Source: Halichondria panicea
Taxonomy: Eukaryota; Porifera; Demospongiae; Suberitida; Halichondriidae
Assembly: GCF_963675165.1 (NCBI RefSeq)
Contig: NC_087393.1
Location: 5,044,702-5,067,201, forward strand
Direction: 5' to 3'
Length of the DNA stretch: 22,500 nucleotides
Shown: positions 1-11,800 of the stretch, piece by piece
How positions within the stretch are numbered: position 1 is the first letter of the stretch
Layout of the letters: every line of letters starts with the position of its first letter
The notes under the pieces: model-generated
The model's database searches: none
Seen by the model: the letters and a program-made list of their open reading frames with translations, nothing else
What the model was told of the DNA's origin: nothing
Position numbers and translations under genes: made by a program

Positions 1-204
1 TTTGTTTGCGTTTTTACAGTTTTGTACATTTTGCTGGTATAATTTTTTGCAAAATGTAGATCTGGATACATTAAACAAGAAGGTGGCCAATTATTTGCGA
101 GTACTATAATTTTTGCGATTTTACTCTCATTTGCAGAAATAGCAGAAATTAATACACGCGAAAATATGTAACCTTAAGGTACATAGATGTCGTACTTAAT
201 TACA
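1..204. other. AT-rich non-coding sequence, probable repeat remnant
   Basis: No coding is visible. Strings such as CGCGAAAATATGTAACC and TTTGCGATTTTACTC resemble degenerate TIR-type sponge repeats, and something similar occurs near 11630-11700. If the tandem model holds, this occupies the intron where exon 27 of copy A should lie further left. Confidence 0.35.
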
Positions 205-275
205 TGCATGCATGCATGCAGACATGATTATAATTTCATGTGTCTTGAATTGATTTTGGCTATAGAACAACTTAC

Positions 276-3200
276 ATGATGAAATCCTCATTGAAAACTG
301 GATTTACAGTCTTCTTTTTGACAGAGGTCTTCAGTTTCTTTGACTGGGTGCATGTGCCTAAAGTGCCAGGGCGGCATCAGGGTCAACTCAACAAATGGCC
401 TGGGTCACTGAGTCCTGTGGGGAGAGGTGTACCAACTAATATACAGTGTGCTGAGTTAGCCGAAACATATTAGAAAACTCTATAGCATTGCAGTTAAACA
501 CCCACATAGGTAAATATACAGAGAGTCACACGATGAATGATACATTTTCTATATACGTATACAGTACGCTGTTACCTGAAGTGTCCAGTCCTGGCAGCTT
601 GTTGGCCTGGAAGAGGTTGACCTCAATAACCTCCTTGTCTTGATGGTAGCCCACACTGAGCAGAACCTTTCCGTACTTATCCTCTCCTGAGTTGATCAGA
701 GCAGTTTGAATATAGGCCAAATCAGAGAAAAATCTCAGAATCAGTTTGTCTGTTTGGAGGCCCAGAACGTCAAGCTGATATTGAAGTACCTGTAAAAGGA
801 AACACAGAGTCACTAGTCCATGGACTGATTACTCGATACAAATAAATAACTCATACACATGAAAAAGTGTTAGTATATAGTACCAGGAGTATACATGAAT
901 GAACCTCTCTTCATACACTCCTGACAGTACTTGGAAATTGTCTCACTGCACCTTATACTTTTCAGTGTTCAAGCTCTCCAAGTTGAGCCCAATACCATCA
1001 GCATGGAAGAGCTCTCTGACGCTCTGTAGGATGAATTTGACCTTTGAATAGTATACTGACTGCGATCGCTACTCTTTTTGGCTGCATCAGAGTTGAGCAC
1101 TCTCTGTAAGCAGTCGCTAGACATGCACCACATGTCTGTCAGGATTCTGTGGGAGAGGTCATTATTATGATCATTTTGCATGAGGCATAAAGAATGCATG
1201 TATATATATATATAATTATACGAAGGTACTTACAATTGTTTAGTCTATACATTCATGAACAAACATGCACATTTGCTGTAGAAATACTTACAGTTGGAAG
1301 ACTGGAGTGAGAAGATGGTTCCCTAGTGTATGGAGGTTGCTGGCCAGGTAGCTCATCAGGGGGTCTATCACCTGCATGGATATAATCAAGCAATCAATCT
1401 CAATACACATGCAGGACACAGTCACCCTCACGCTCATCTCTAGACTGGTAGTGGGCGTCTTCCTCTCAACAATCGCCTCAATAAGTGCAGTTATATCGGG
1501 GCTTATCTGGGAGGGGGAAGGAGCAACATTTCTTATTCATTACATGTATCAGTCATATTTCGGCTACACAGATTTTATAGCTAAGTACTTAGCTACGTAC
1601 CTTCAAAATGATTTGACAGATGATGCTGGCTAATTTCGTACTAATGTCTTCCCCAGCACTTTGAATGATAGTTCCCATAACCTCCTTGGAGTGAGTCTGA
1701 ATATCTTGCTCCTCTTCTGTTAGTTTCTTGCCGCTCTGTTCCAGTGAGTGCTCCATCAAATGCTTCATTATCACTGTCTTGATGTGTTGCATGTTGTTTA
1801 GCACTATGCTCAGCTGTGTGTGTGTGTGTGTGTGTGCATGCGTGCGTGCGTGTGTGTGTGTGCGTGTGTGTGCGTGTGTGTGCGCGTGTGTGCGCGTGTG
1901 TGTGTGTGTGTGTGTATGTGCGTGCGTGTGTGTGCGTGTGTGCGTGCGTACGTGTGTGTGTACGTGTGTGTGTGTGTGTGTGTGTGCGCGTGTGTGTGTG
2001 TGCGCGTGTGTGTGTACGTGTGTGTGTACGTGTGTGTGTGTGTGTGTGTGTGTACGTGTGTGTGTGTGTGTGTGCGCGTGTGTGTGTGCTCAGAATACCA
2101 AACATCCGTTCAACAATACGATATTAAACATTGTGTCAAGCTGATACAATTAACCATACGTACCTTCTCAGTTGCCCTGAAGTTTCCTTGTTGGTTGAAC
2201 ATGTCCTCTGGCCTGAGGCGATTGTACACCTCAGACACGTAGAATAGAGCACACTCACACACACTCTTCACCACGAAGATCTTGAACGTAAATGCCTCCG
2301 CCTTAGCTGGCCACTCAAGCTGCACACAGTACAGCAAATGTTGAATACATTACTTTCGACAGAAAACAGATTGAATTCATTAAAGTAAGCTAAGCTTTCT
2401 TTTAATTGGTTATGCAATGCTGCACAAGGTAGAGAAATATGTAATCTATGCATTTTTCTTAGTTTTTAGAGGGCACAAAATGAATTTGGACAATCGTATG
2501 GAAAGCTTAGAGTGAGCTTTCTTTTTTGGTATGCAAATGTACGCACCTCATCGCTGAGTTTCATGAGGAGTAACAGGAATTCGGTTCCATCAACAGCCGA
2601 GGATGAGAACTGGACATCCTCCGTTACCTGGACTACTGTGTCTAGCTCAATGGCTTGCTTGATACGTGATCTGCATCTCTCTGTGGCCAGATCTATCCAC
2701 TGGTTGACATTCCTCTGGAAACACTTGTGAAAGTTGGCCATCTGCAACTGCTGACGATGTCTGCATGGAGAGAAAAATCTAGTCAAAAATACATTTGATA
2801 ATACTATAGACAAGTGCATGCCAGCTATGAAACTACAGAGACAAGTTGTATAACTACGGAGATAACTGACTCTTTTGGGATACTTTTCTTGAGTTTCTTG
2901 ATCTCCTTGATTGCCCTGTACATCTCATACGTGGTGACAGCATCGGGGCTCTCTCTAATCTCCAACTTGGACATGGCCTCCACCACAATCTGCACAAGGG
3001 GAAGGAATAGGTTTTTTTATTTGAGTAAACTACGTAAAAATTTAAAGAAACTCACCAGTTTGTTGATAATGAGATAGAAGTGAGTGAAGTAGTCTACGCC
3101 AGCTCTGTGGTGGTTATAGTGTGGGGGGTCAATGTGTGTGTGTGGGGGTTGCAGTGTGGGGGTACAATGTGTGTGTGTGGGTGCATTATTGGGGGTCAAT

Positions 3201-3660
3201 TCTGTACAAAGTGGTTGTGTTGGTTGACACACCTCTGAAAGATGGGGTTGATGTGCTGTAGCACTCTCCTGCAGTGGTTGAGAATGTGCTCAATGAGACC
3301 CTTGAAAGCGATCAGCTGCATGTCCGGTGTCTGCAGTGGATGGGGAGAGAGGGTAGTGCATTCAGTAGCTTTGTATACAGCTTTTTTCTTCCACAAGACA
3401 AACATAAATTATGTATATACATTACTGGTGTACTAACAACATGAATGGTCATTAACGGAGGGAAGCAACTGGTAGAAAAGTTTCAGTAACTATAATTAAG
3501 TGCACTCACATTCTGGTCAGGCATTAGGTTGGCACAGAGCACAAGGAACCAGATAGGCACAGCAACTTGAATACTCTTCTCCAGTAACTGTGATAGCCTC
3601 CGCTTCTCTTCAGGGAGACGTTCCACGAATGGAGTGAAATTGTACAGTTGAAGCAGAATG
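276..3660 (-). pseudogene. Duplicated 3' portion of the UNC13-like gene (exons 15-26), degenerate copy A
   Basis: Twelve exons match exons 15-26 of the intact gene, in the same order and with the same introns: 3510-3660, 3233-3330, 3056-3104, 2871-2989, 2547-2760, 2164-2319, 1601-1813, 1432-1506, 1292-1371, 952-1146, 576-789, 276-414. Exons 15-23 and 25 remain open. The exon-24 copy carries a 2-nt insertion that shifts the frame into an early stop. The exon-26 copy carries 5-nt and 4-nt insertions, with a TGA between them, so C2B is cut. The exon-22 copy has lost its donor GT and would have to use a GTGAGG six nt further on. There is no start exon: upstream sequence changes to COX10-linked DNA at about 3815. 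Residual transcription from a cryptic promoter cannot be excluded. An assembly artefact from a divergent haplotype is the main alternative. Confidence 0.85.
1816..2088. repeat. (GT)n/(CA)n microsatellite expanded in copy A
   Basis: About 270 bp of GT repeats interrupted by GC, TA and CG steps. On the minus strand the (CA)n runs straight into the 3' splice site of the exon-21 copy (CACAG at 1814). The functional copy has only CTGTGTGTGTAAG here (7074-7086). The long reading frames through this tract are repeat artefacts. Confidence 0.95.
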
Positions 3661-3997
3661 CTATAGTGAGGGTGTGTGTGTGTGTGCGTGTGTGTGTGTG
3701 TGTGTGGGTGTGTGTGGAGGGAGGTCATTGATTGAAATTTTGATCTCACTATATTGTACTATTAATTGTAGCATCCTGACTTATTGCAATAGTTGCTAGC
3801 CTCTCATTAGTCCACACCTTCAATCAGGTACGGGTATATAATATATTATTAATAAACTAGTGTACATGTCTTATAGAGCCTCTTACTAGCCATGAATACT
3901 TTATTCCCCCTCCCCTACTACTTTAATTAATGAGAGTACACAGTGTACCAGTCATACACATTCTACTGCATATGACTCTTGCCTCTCTTATTTGCAG
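3661..3997. other. Duplication junction: UNC13 intron fused to COX10 intron
   Basis: No coding. 3671-3717 is a (GT)n tract shared with 8818-8904. UNC13-like intron sequence continues to about 3812-3822, after which the sequence no longer matches the intact gene. A pyrimidine-rich tract ending in TTTGCAG at 3997 is the 3' splice site of the first COX10 exon. Confidence 0.7.
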
Positions 3998-4719
3998 TGG
4001 ATTGAAGTTCCCTTTGACTCACAAATGGCGAGGACCAGGAACAGAGTACTTGTCAGAGGCATGATCAGGTGAGGGGGGAGGGAGGGAGAATTTCTACATG
4101 TACTTACAAAATCATAGTAGAAAAGCTTACTGTATTATTATATCACTCCATTGACCATGCCCCCCCCCCCCCCCCCCCCCATACAGCCCTCTTCATGCAT
4201 CACTGTTTGGGCTCACAGCTGGCATCACCGGTACAACAATCCTCTATCACCTTGTCAACCCTCTAACAGCCGCACTGGGTGCTACCAACCTGCTACTCTA
4301 CACACTTGTATACACTCCTAATATGAAGCGAATCAGTATCATTAACACCTGGGTCGAATCTATTGTCGGCTCTATACCACCATTGATGGGTTGGGCAGCT
4401 TGCACTGGTAGTTTGGAGCCTGGAGCCTTTGTACTGGCCGGAGTGCTCTATGCTTGGCAGTTTGCACATTTCAATGCTCTTAGTTGGGGCCTGAGGGGAG
4501 ACTACTCGAGAGCTGGTTACCGGATGATGGCCGTAACTGACCCGGAAATCCCTAACAAGATCTCCTTCTCTCACTTCCCTCAGCTCTGATGAGCAGCCAC
4601 CCAAAGAAGAGGTTCCACTAGTGGCAACAGATGAAGGATTCTGTGACTCAAGCCAACCTAAGCTGTGGCCTGTCAACACGAGAAGTAATGTCCTGCAGCT
4701 TGTGGAATTGAGTCTTTAA
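3998..4719 (+). pseudogene. COX10: COX10 (protoheme IX farnesyltransferase) relic, lacking 5' half and most of the C-terminus
   Basis: COX10 farnesylates haem B to haem O in the mitochondrial inner membrane for cytochrome oxidase. Exon a (3998-4068) encodes IEVPFDSQMARTRNRVLVRG, the conserved VPFDxxMxRTxxR signature. Exon b starts at 4187 and encodes [50 protein letters not shown] and [16 protein letters not shown], all diagnostic. The exons join in phase (AG|C, Ser). No start or N-terminal half precedes them. After TDPE the family continues with about 80 residues of further membrane helices; here the frame instead runs into a pyrimidine tract and stops at 4587-4589. A possible original last exon follows from 4584 to a TAA at 4717 ([18 protein letters not shown]). 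The fragment therefore appears to have an internal deletion as well as a 5' truncation. A function is unlikely; an intact copy is probably left of the window. Confidence 0.85.
4160..4180 (+). repeat. Poly-C run serving as pyrimidine tract
   Basis: A run of 21 C directly upstream of the ATACAG acceptor of the second COX10 exon. Confidence 0.9.
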
Positions 4720-5016
4720 CGGCAGATTCCAAGATGAGTGGAGTGGAGTGTGTGGCCTGTCAGATCAACGGAATGAAGTTCTGGGACAGAGAATTTTGGA
4801 CTTCTGATTATTTCATTCATTAAAGTAGTGCTATTATTGTTCTGATTCATTTTGTTGTATAGTATACGTATTATATATAATTATCGTGTTTCCCATTTGA
4901 TTTGCAACAATAATTATACGTAGTTCACACTGTATTATGAAACACACAAAATTTAAGGGATCAGTCAAGTAAATTAAAGCTACAAACTGTGTAACACAGA
5001 CAGTTATACAGATCTG
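4720..5016. other. Convergent intergenic spacer
   Basis: AT-rich non-coding DNA between the plus-strand COX10 relic and the end of the minus-strand UNC13-like gene. ATTAAA at 4819-4824 is a possible polyadenylation signal for the COX10 side. Nothing else is recognised. Confidence 0.5.
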
Positions 5017-6155
5017 CTATGATATTGATTTGCGAGCTTTGGTAAGTAGTCCAGTTGCACTTGATTTGATCCGTTTCAGATGTTTTGTCATGAGCTTCTG
5101 TTGGAGCGAAGGATTATCGATATCCAAATCTGCCAGAATCTGTTTATTCTCCTTGAGGAAGTCAGTAGCTCTGTGATCAGATGAATTAGCTCGAGTAGAT
5201 AATTCATTCAGAGCAACTGTACTCTCTGGGATCTTGAAGAGAGGCAGGGTCAGGTTCCTCCTCTCCACTGCATTAGGGTTGTCAAAGGCTGAACGGACTG
5301 GAGAGAGGATGGGAATGTCTTCACACGGCACGACACACACTCCACACAAATCGTTTGAACTGAGCCTGTCATAGTCAAAGATACTCAGTAAAATGACAGC
5401 TCCTCGAGTTTGAAGCGACTCCCTACTAGCAGGCCTGTGTGTGTGGGTGTGGGTGTGGGTGTGTGCGTGCGTGCATAATTAATGCAACAATCAGCAAAAT
5501 TGGTTGGCATCTACATATTACAGTACTCCATTACATGCATGCATGCAGACACGTACCTATCATTTTGGCTATAATAAAATAAAAGCCTATAATATATAGA
5601 ACAACTTACATGATGATATCCTCATTGAAAACTGGATTCACAGTCTTCTTTTTGACAGATGTCTTCTGTTTCTTTGACTGGGTGTGGCCAAAGTGCCAGG
5701 GGGGCATGAGGGTCAACTCAACAAATGGGTCACTGAGTCCTGTACAAAGAGAGGAGGTGGAACCACACTAATGATGATGTGCCCAGAACATTTGAAGGAT
5801 GGCTATTCAATCTTAATTCAACCTCAATTCAATACGCAAATTTGGCTCTTTTATAGTAAACTATATGCCTAAGAGGTGGTGTATAGTACCACCACCATGC
5901 ACCGACTATTGTGGGAACATATACACCACACTGACTGTTACCTGAAGTGTCCAATCCTGGCAGGTTATTCGCCTGAAAGAGATTGACCTCAATGACCTCC
6001 TTGTCTTGATGGTAGCCCACGCTGAGCAGAACCTTCCCGTTCTTATCCTCTCCCGAGTTGACCAGAGCAGTTTGAATATCGGCCAAATCAGAGAAGAATC
6101 TCAAAATCAGTTTGTCCGTTTGTAGGCTCAGAACGTCAAGCTGATACTGAAACTC
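5017..6155 (-). CDS. UNC13-like gene, exons 25-27: C2B domain and C-terminus
   Basis: Exon 25 (5942-6155) ends the MUN domain and opens C2B with GKVLLSVGYHQDKEVIEVNL and LPGLDTSG. Exon 26 (5610-5739) continues LSDPFVELTLMPPWHF, and exon 27 (5017-5434) gives AVILLSIFDYDRLSSNDLCG. Candidate Ca2+ ligands are the Asp residues of GLDTSGLSD and of FDYDRLSSND, all present. The tail after C2B is about 90 residues, rich in Lys/Ser, with a basic end (KHLKRIKSSATGLLTKARKS). The stop codon is at 5017-5019. No canonical AATAAA is evident in the roughly 300 nt downstream. Confidence 0.9.
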
Positions 6156-8817
6156 CTGCAGAAGGGACATGCAGTTACTATAGTCCATGGACTACTCAAT
6201 ATACCTCACAATTAATATGAAAAGGGTTAGTATAGTACTAAAAGAAGTTGGAAATTGCCTCACTGCACCTTGTAGTTGTCGGTATCCAGGCATTCCAGAT
6301 CAAGCCCACTACCATCAGCATGGAAGAGCTCTCTAACGCTGTGCAGGATGAACCTGAGTTTCGAGTAGTACTGACTGCGATCACCACTCTTCTTGGCTGA
6401 ATCGGAGTTGAGCACTCTCTGTAAGCAATCGCTGGACATGCGCCACATGTCTGTCAGGATTCTGTGGGATTATTATGATAATTGTGCGGGGCGGCATAAG
6501 AGTGCATGTATAATTACACGTATAGTTATAATTATATTGCTATAGAAATGCTCTTACAGTTGGAAGACTGGAGTAAGAAGATGGTTCCCCAGTGTCTGGA
6601 GGTTGCTGGCCAGGTAGCTCATGAGAGGGTCTATCACCTGCATGTGTATAGTCATGGATACAATCTCAGTACACACCTATGCCCACCTCTAGACTGGTCG
6701 TGGGCGTCTTTCTCTCAACAATCGCCTCAATAAGTGCAGTTATATCAGGGCTCATCTGGAAGGAGGGGGGGGGGGGGGCAACATTTCATTCTCATATTTT
6801 GGCTACACGTGCAGATCTTCATAGCTAAGTGTACATTCATTAATGTCTATAGTTACGTACCTTGGAAATGATTTGCCTGATGATGCTGGCTAATTTCGTA
6901 TCAATGTCTTCTGCAGTGCTTTGAATGATTGTTCCCATAACCTCCTTGGAGTGAGTCTGAATGTCTTGCTCCTCTTCTGTTAGCTTTTTGCTGCTCTGTT
7001 TCAATGAGTGCTCCATCAAGTGCTTCAATATCACTGTCTTGATGTGTTGCATGTTGTTCAGCACTATGCTCAGCTGTGTGTGTAAGAAGAATTACTAAAT
7101 GTTGCCCTCACAAAATAAGGACACCACGTAAAAATCAGGCAACTCAATAGAAGTTATATGAAGAATGTAGGCCTTTACCAGAGAAAATGTATTCTCAGGT
7201 ACTATAATTATGTTGAACAACTGATAAATTGTGCTCTGCATGGCAGTTTTCAGGACACCAAACATCCGTTAACAATTCATTAATTGCTGTGTCGAGCTGG
7301 TGCAATTAACCATACGTACCTTCTCAGTGGCCCTGAAGTTTCCTTGTTGGTTGAACATGTCCTCTGGCCTCAGGCGATTGTACACCTCAGACACGTAGAA
7401 TAGAGCACACTCACACACACTCTTCACCACGGAGATCTTGAATGTAAATGCCTCCGCCTTAGCTGGCCACTCAAGCTGCACACAGTACAGCAAATGTTGA
7501 ATTCGATAGAAAACAGATTGAATTCATTAAACTAAGCTAAGCTTTCTTTTAATTGGTATGCAATGCTGCACAAGGTAGAGAAATATGTAATCTATACATT
7601 TTTCTTAGTTTTTAGAGGGCACAAAATGAATTTGGACTTAGAGTGAGCTTTCTTTTTTGGTATGCAAATGTACGCACCTCATCGCTGAGTTTCATGAGGA
7701 GGAACAGGAATCCAGTTCCATCAACAGCCGAGGATGAGAACTGGACATCCTCCGTTACCTGGACTACTGTGTCTAGCTCAATGGCTTGCTTGATACGTGA
7801 TCTGCATCTCTCTGTGGCCAGATCTATCCACTGGTTGACATTTCTCTGGAAATACTTGTGAAAGTTGGCCATCTGCAACTGCTGACGATGTCTGCATGGA
7901 GAGAAAAATCTAGTCAAAAACACGTTTGATAATACACAAGTGCATGCCAGCTATGAAACTACGGAGACAAGTTGTGTAACTACGGAGATAACTGACTCTT
8001 TTGGGATGCTTTTCTTGAGTTTCTTGATCTCCTTGATTGCCCTGTACATCTCATACGTGGTGACAGCATCAGGGCTCTCTCTAATCTCCAGCTTGGACAT
8101 GGCCTCCACCACAATCTGCACGAGGGGAAGGAATAGGTTTTTTTATTTGAGTAAACTACGTAAAAATTTAAAGAAACTAACCAGTTTGTCGATAATGAGA
8201 TAAAAGTGAGTGAAGTAGTCTACGCCAGCTCTGTGGTGGTTATAGTGTGGGGGTTAATGTGTGTGTGTGTGAGGGTTGCAGTGTGGGGGGTACAATGTGT
8301 GTGTGGGGGGGGGTACAATGTGGGGGTACATGCATTATTGGGGTTCAATTCTGTACGAAGTGGTTGTGTTGGTTGACGCACCTCTGAAAGATGGGGTTGA
8401 TGTGCTGTAGCACTCTCCTGCAGTGGTTGAGAATGTGTTCAACGAGACCCTTGAAAGCGATCAGCTGCATGTCCGGTGTCTGCAGTGCATGGGGAGAGAG
8501 GGTAGTGCATTCAGTAGCTTTGTATATAGCTTTTTTCTTCCACAAGACAAGCATAAATTATGTATATACATTACTGGTGTACTAACAACATGAATGGTCA
8601 TTAACGGAGGGAAGCAACTGGTAGAGAAGTTTCAGTAACTATAATTAAGTGCACTCACATTCTGGTCAGGCATTAGGTTGGCACAGAGCACAAGGAACCA
8701 GATAGGCACAGCAACTTGAATACTCTTCTCCAGTAACTGTGATAGCCTCCGCTTCTCTTCAGGGAGACGTTCCACGAATGGAGTGAAATTGTACAGTTGA
8801 AGCAGAATGCTATAGTG

Positions 8818-8884
<67 letters not shown>

Positions 8885-11800
8885 GTGTGTGTGGGTGTGT
8901 GTGGAGGGAGGTCATTGATTCTGAATAGGAAATTTCGATCTCACTACATTGTACTATTAATTGTAGCATCCTGACTTATTGCTAGCCTCTCATTAGTCCC
9001 CTTCCACACCCCTTCTTCCACACTCACTCCACACGATGGCTGAGTCTGTCCACATCCTTGGGGTCCTTGATGTTGAGCACAGTGAGATGGTTCTTCAACA
9101 CCTCCTCGATGTCCATCACCAGCTCTCCAAGGTCCTTTATCAACACAGCAATCTGGAGGAGGGGGAGGTAAACATCACACACGAAATTTCTACTGGATTT
9201 CACAGTTGATATCAGTCTCACACGATTGCAATGCATTTTGTAAGCAGATATATCTATACGTATGTACATCAAGTGCACTGCAACAAGCAAGCAAAGAATT
9301 TCACTGTATATAATACAGATTTCACTAACGGGAAAATGAATTGATAAACGCTTGTCTTAATTAGTGCCATAAGCCACACCCACCCAATTGTAATGTGACA
9401 CCTCCCCCTCAGTGTAGCCCTTAGCCTCTAGAGCTGCTATCTCCGGGGCCAAGGCTGATATCCTCTGAATCAGGGAGGAGAAGGTTGACATCTTGACAGC
9501 AAACATCCGATGGTATTTGATCAAGATGGACAGACGACTGTGTGTGTGTGTGGGGGGGGGGGAGAAAGGCATATTGTGGTTGCACAAAAATGTGCAAACT
9601 GCATGCAAATTAAAACAAAGTTGACAGAATTATGAGAAATTATAGCATGCATAGTATATACACTAACATGAGCTCACATATAGCTGCCTTGTGTGTGTGG
9701 GTGTGTGGGTGTGTGCTCACATGGCTGCCTTGTGTGCTTCACTGAGTCCACTGAACTCTGCGTGTTTGTCCAGTAGCTTCTCTGCCTCCTCACTCAACTC
9801 TCCTCGCCACTTCCTCCGATACTGACCCCCCACACGACCCTCATAGTTTACTATCCCGTGAGTCAGCTGCAGATGCTCCCACATGCCAACCTTCAGAGGG
9901 AGGGTACAGGTTGAACGTGCAGGATATTCAATTTCGGCTACTACAGCTAAATTATTTATATAAATTGTTTCTGCCTAATCTTCCTACAAGATAAAATCAC
10001 CCACTTCCAAACCACCCCACAGCAACCCCAGCCCAGCAACCCCCTGCCACAGACTCACCTCAAGAGAGGTGTTCTTCTTGACTTGTTCCACTGACAGGTC
10101 CACAATGATAGAGCCATAGGGGCTTTTCCCTGAGTGAGAGAAGAGCTCCATCTCCTTACCCTGCACTTGTTTCAGGGTCCACAGAGAGAGGAAGGCACGT
10201 CCCATGTAGTCATCAGTCTTACGGAGGTCTTTCACAAAACTGAGGGAAGGGGGTATTTAACATGACTACATAATAACATGAATCGCTATTGTAGACTTGT
10301 CCAAGAGGTCCTAGTTTTGATAATGGGTTAAGAGGTCAATAGGTCAAGTCTGTGGTAGGGGGTTGTACACGCATAAAGATGTACCACATTAAAAGTACAA
10401 TGATTTGAAACTGCTACGTAGTTTTGCTCAATATATCGGGACACAGTCCTATGAGGGTGCATGTAGTTGAAAATTTCAGACATGCAGTGTCCCCCTCTCT
10501 CACTCCCTCCACACACCCACTCCACACATACCCACTCCACACACATGTACACCCATGCACTCACTGTCGAATGCCCTTGACCTTGGTGGGTGCGGCCATA
10601 TCCTTGTCACTATCCCACACCTCCACCACAAGCATCTCTCGCTCAGCACTACCCATGAATCTGAGGAAATACAGATCACACTTTTGTCACATGCAAAATC
10701 TACGTATTCATGCAACTTTACAAGTTCAAGCTAAAACGCCCACACACTTTCACACACTAGCTACACACACTCACACTCCTCATGCACACACCACACTCCT
10801 CACACACACTCACAACTCGAGAGACTCATTCCAGCAAGGGTTGAGGGTAGCCTTCTGTACACTTGTCATCACTATCTCCCCAGTGGGCATGACTCCGCCC
10901 TTTTTCTTCCAGTCAAGGAGGTTCTCCTTCTTAACAATATCCTCCCCCTGATAAGTGGCATCAATGATACCAATACGGACGTACGGGTCACTCTTGCCTG
11001 AGGGGGGGTGGCATAATGATAATGGCTCTTTAATATTGAGTGTTTACAGCAAATACATGTACATGCAGTATGAGGGTAGACTCAATCAAGGGAGTTGACA
11101 ATTTACAAGTTAGCTATTTCGTTGGTGATTTGTCCTATGGGCAGTATTTCTCTACAGTAGCAATAGTTGGAATGTGCTCTTATATGGTGTGTAGTCAATG
11201 ACAAAATTAACCAATGTAAATTAGATAGGCCGCACCAAAACTGGACCCAAAAATGCTGACATTGCAGAAAGAGACCACAGAAAATGGTGCCCTCAGAATT
11301 TCTGCCCACACAATTAAGGAAACTATATACCCTCAGCAAATCATACCCATGCAATACATGACAGAAAATTATATCCACGCACACAGGGATCATCCTCGTA
11401 ACCATGCACACAAGGGATCATCCTCGTACCCATGCACACAAGGGAATTACCATATTCAATGCTCAATAGATGTTGGTACATGCAGTAAATTATGCAGTAA
11501 ATTATGTAATCAATGACAAAATTAGCCAGTGTAAATTTAGATGGGCCAGTATCAAAACTAAACCCCAAATGTTGACAGTGCCTCATTATGTACGTATGTT
11601 AACTTTTGTGAGTACCTTATTGTATAAACGGGTACTAATTTTAGCAAATTTTAGCAAATTTGTAATTAACGCTAAATTAAGTACGCGCTAATAATAAAAC
11701 GCAATTAAAAAAATATGAAAATATTTATTTTTTTGTTTTTTCCTTTTTTTCTAATGTACTTTTGAGTATGCTAAGCAAGTTAGCCTTTTTTCATCTGTAT

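Larger units (their letters stand above)
205..3815. repeat. Direct segmental duplication, left copy (partner about 5533-9000)
   Basis: Exons and introns of 205-3815 align collinearly with 5533-9000. The left edge shares TACATGCATGCATGCAGAC (about 205-223 and 5533-5551). The right edge shares CTAGCCTCTCATTAGTCC (ending near 3812 and 8998). Beyond these edges the two diverge completely. Internal differences are point changes, short indels and a (GT)n expansion at 1816-2088 that is only a few repeats in the partner. Confidence 0.9.
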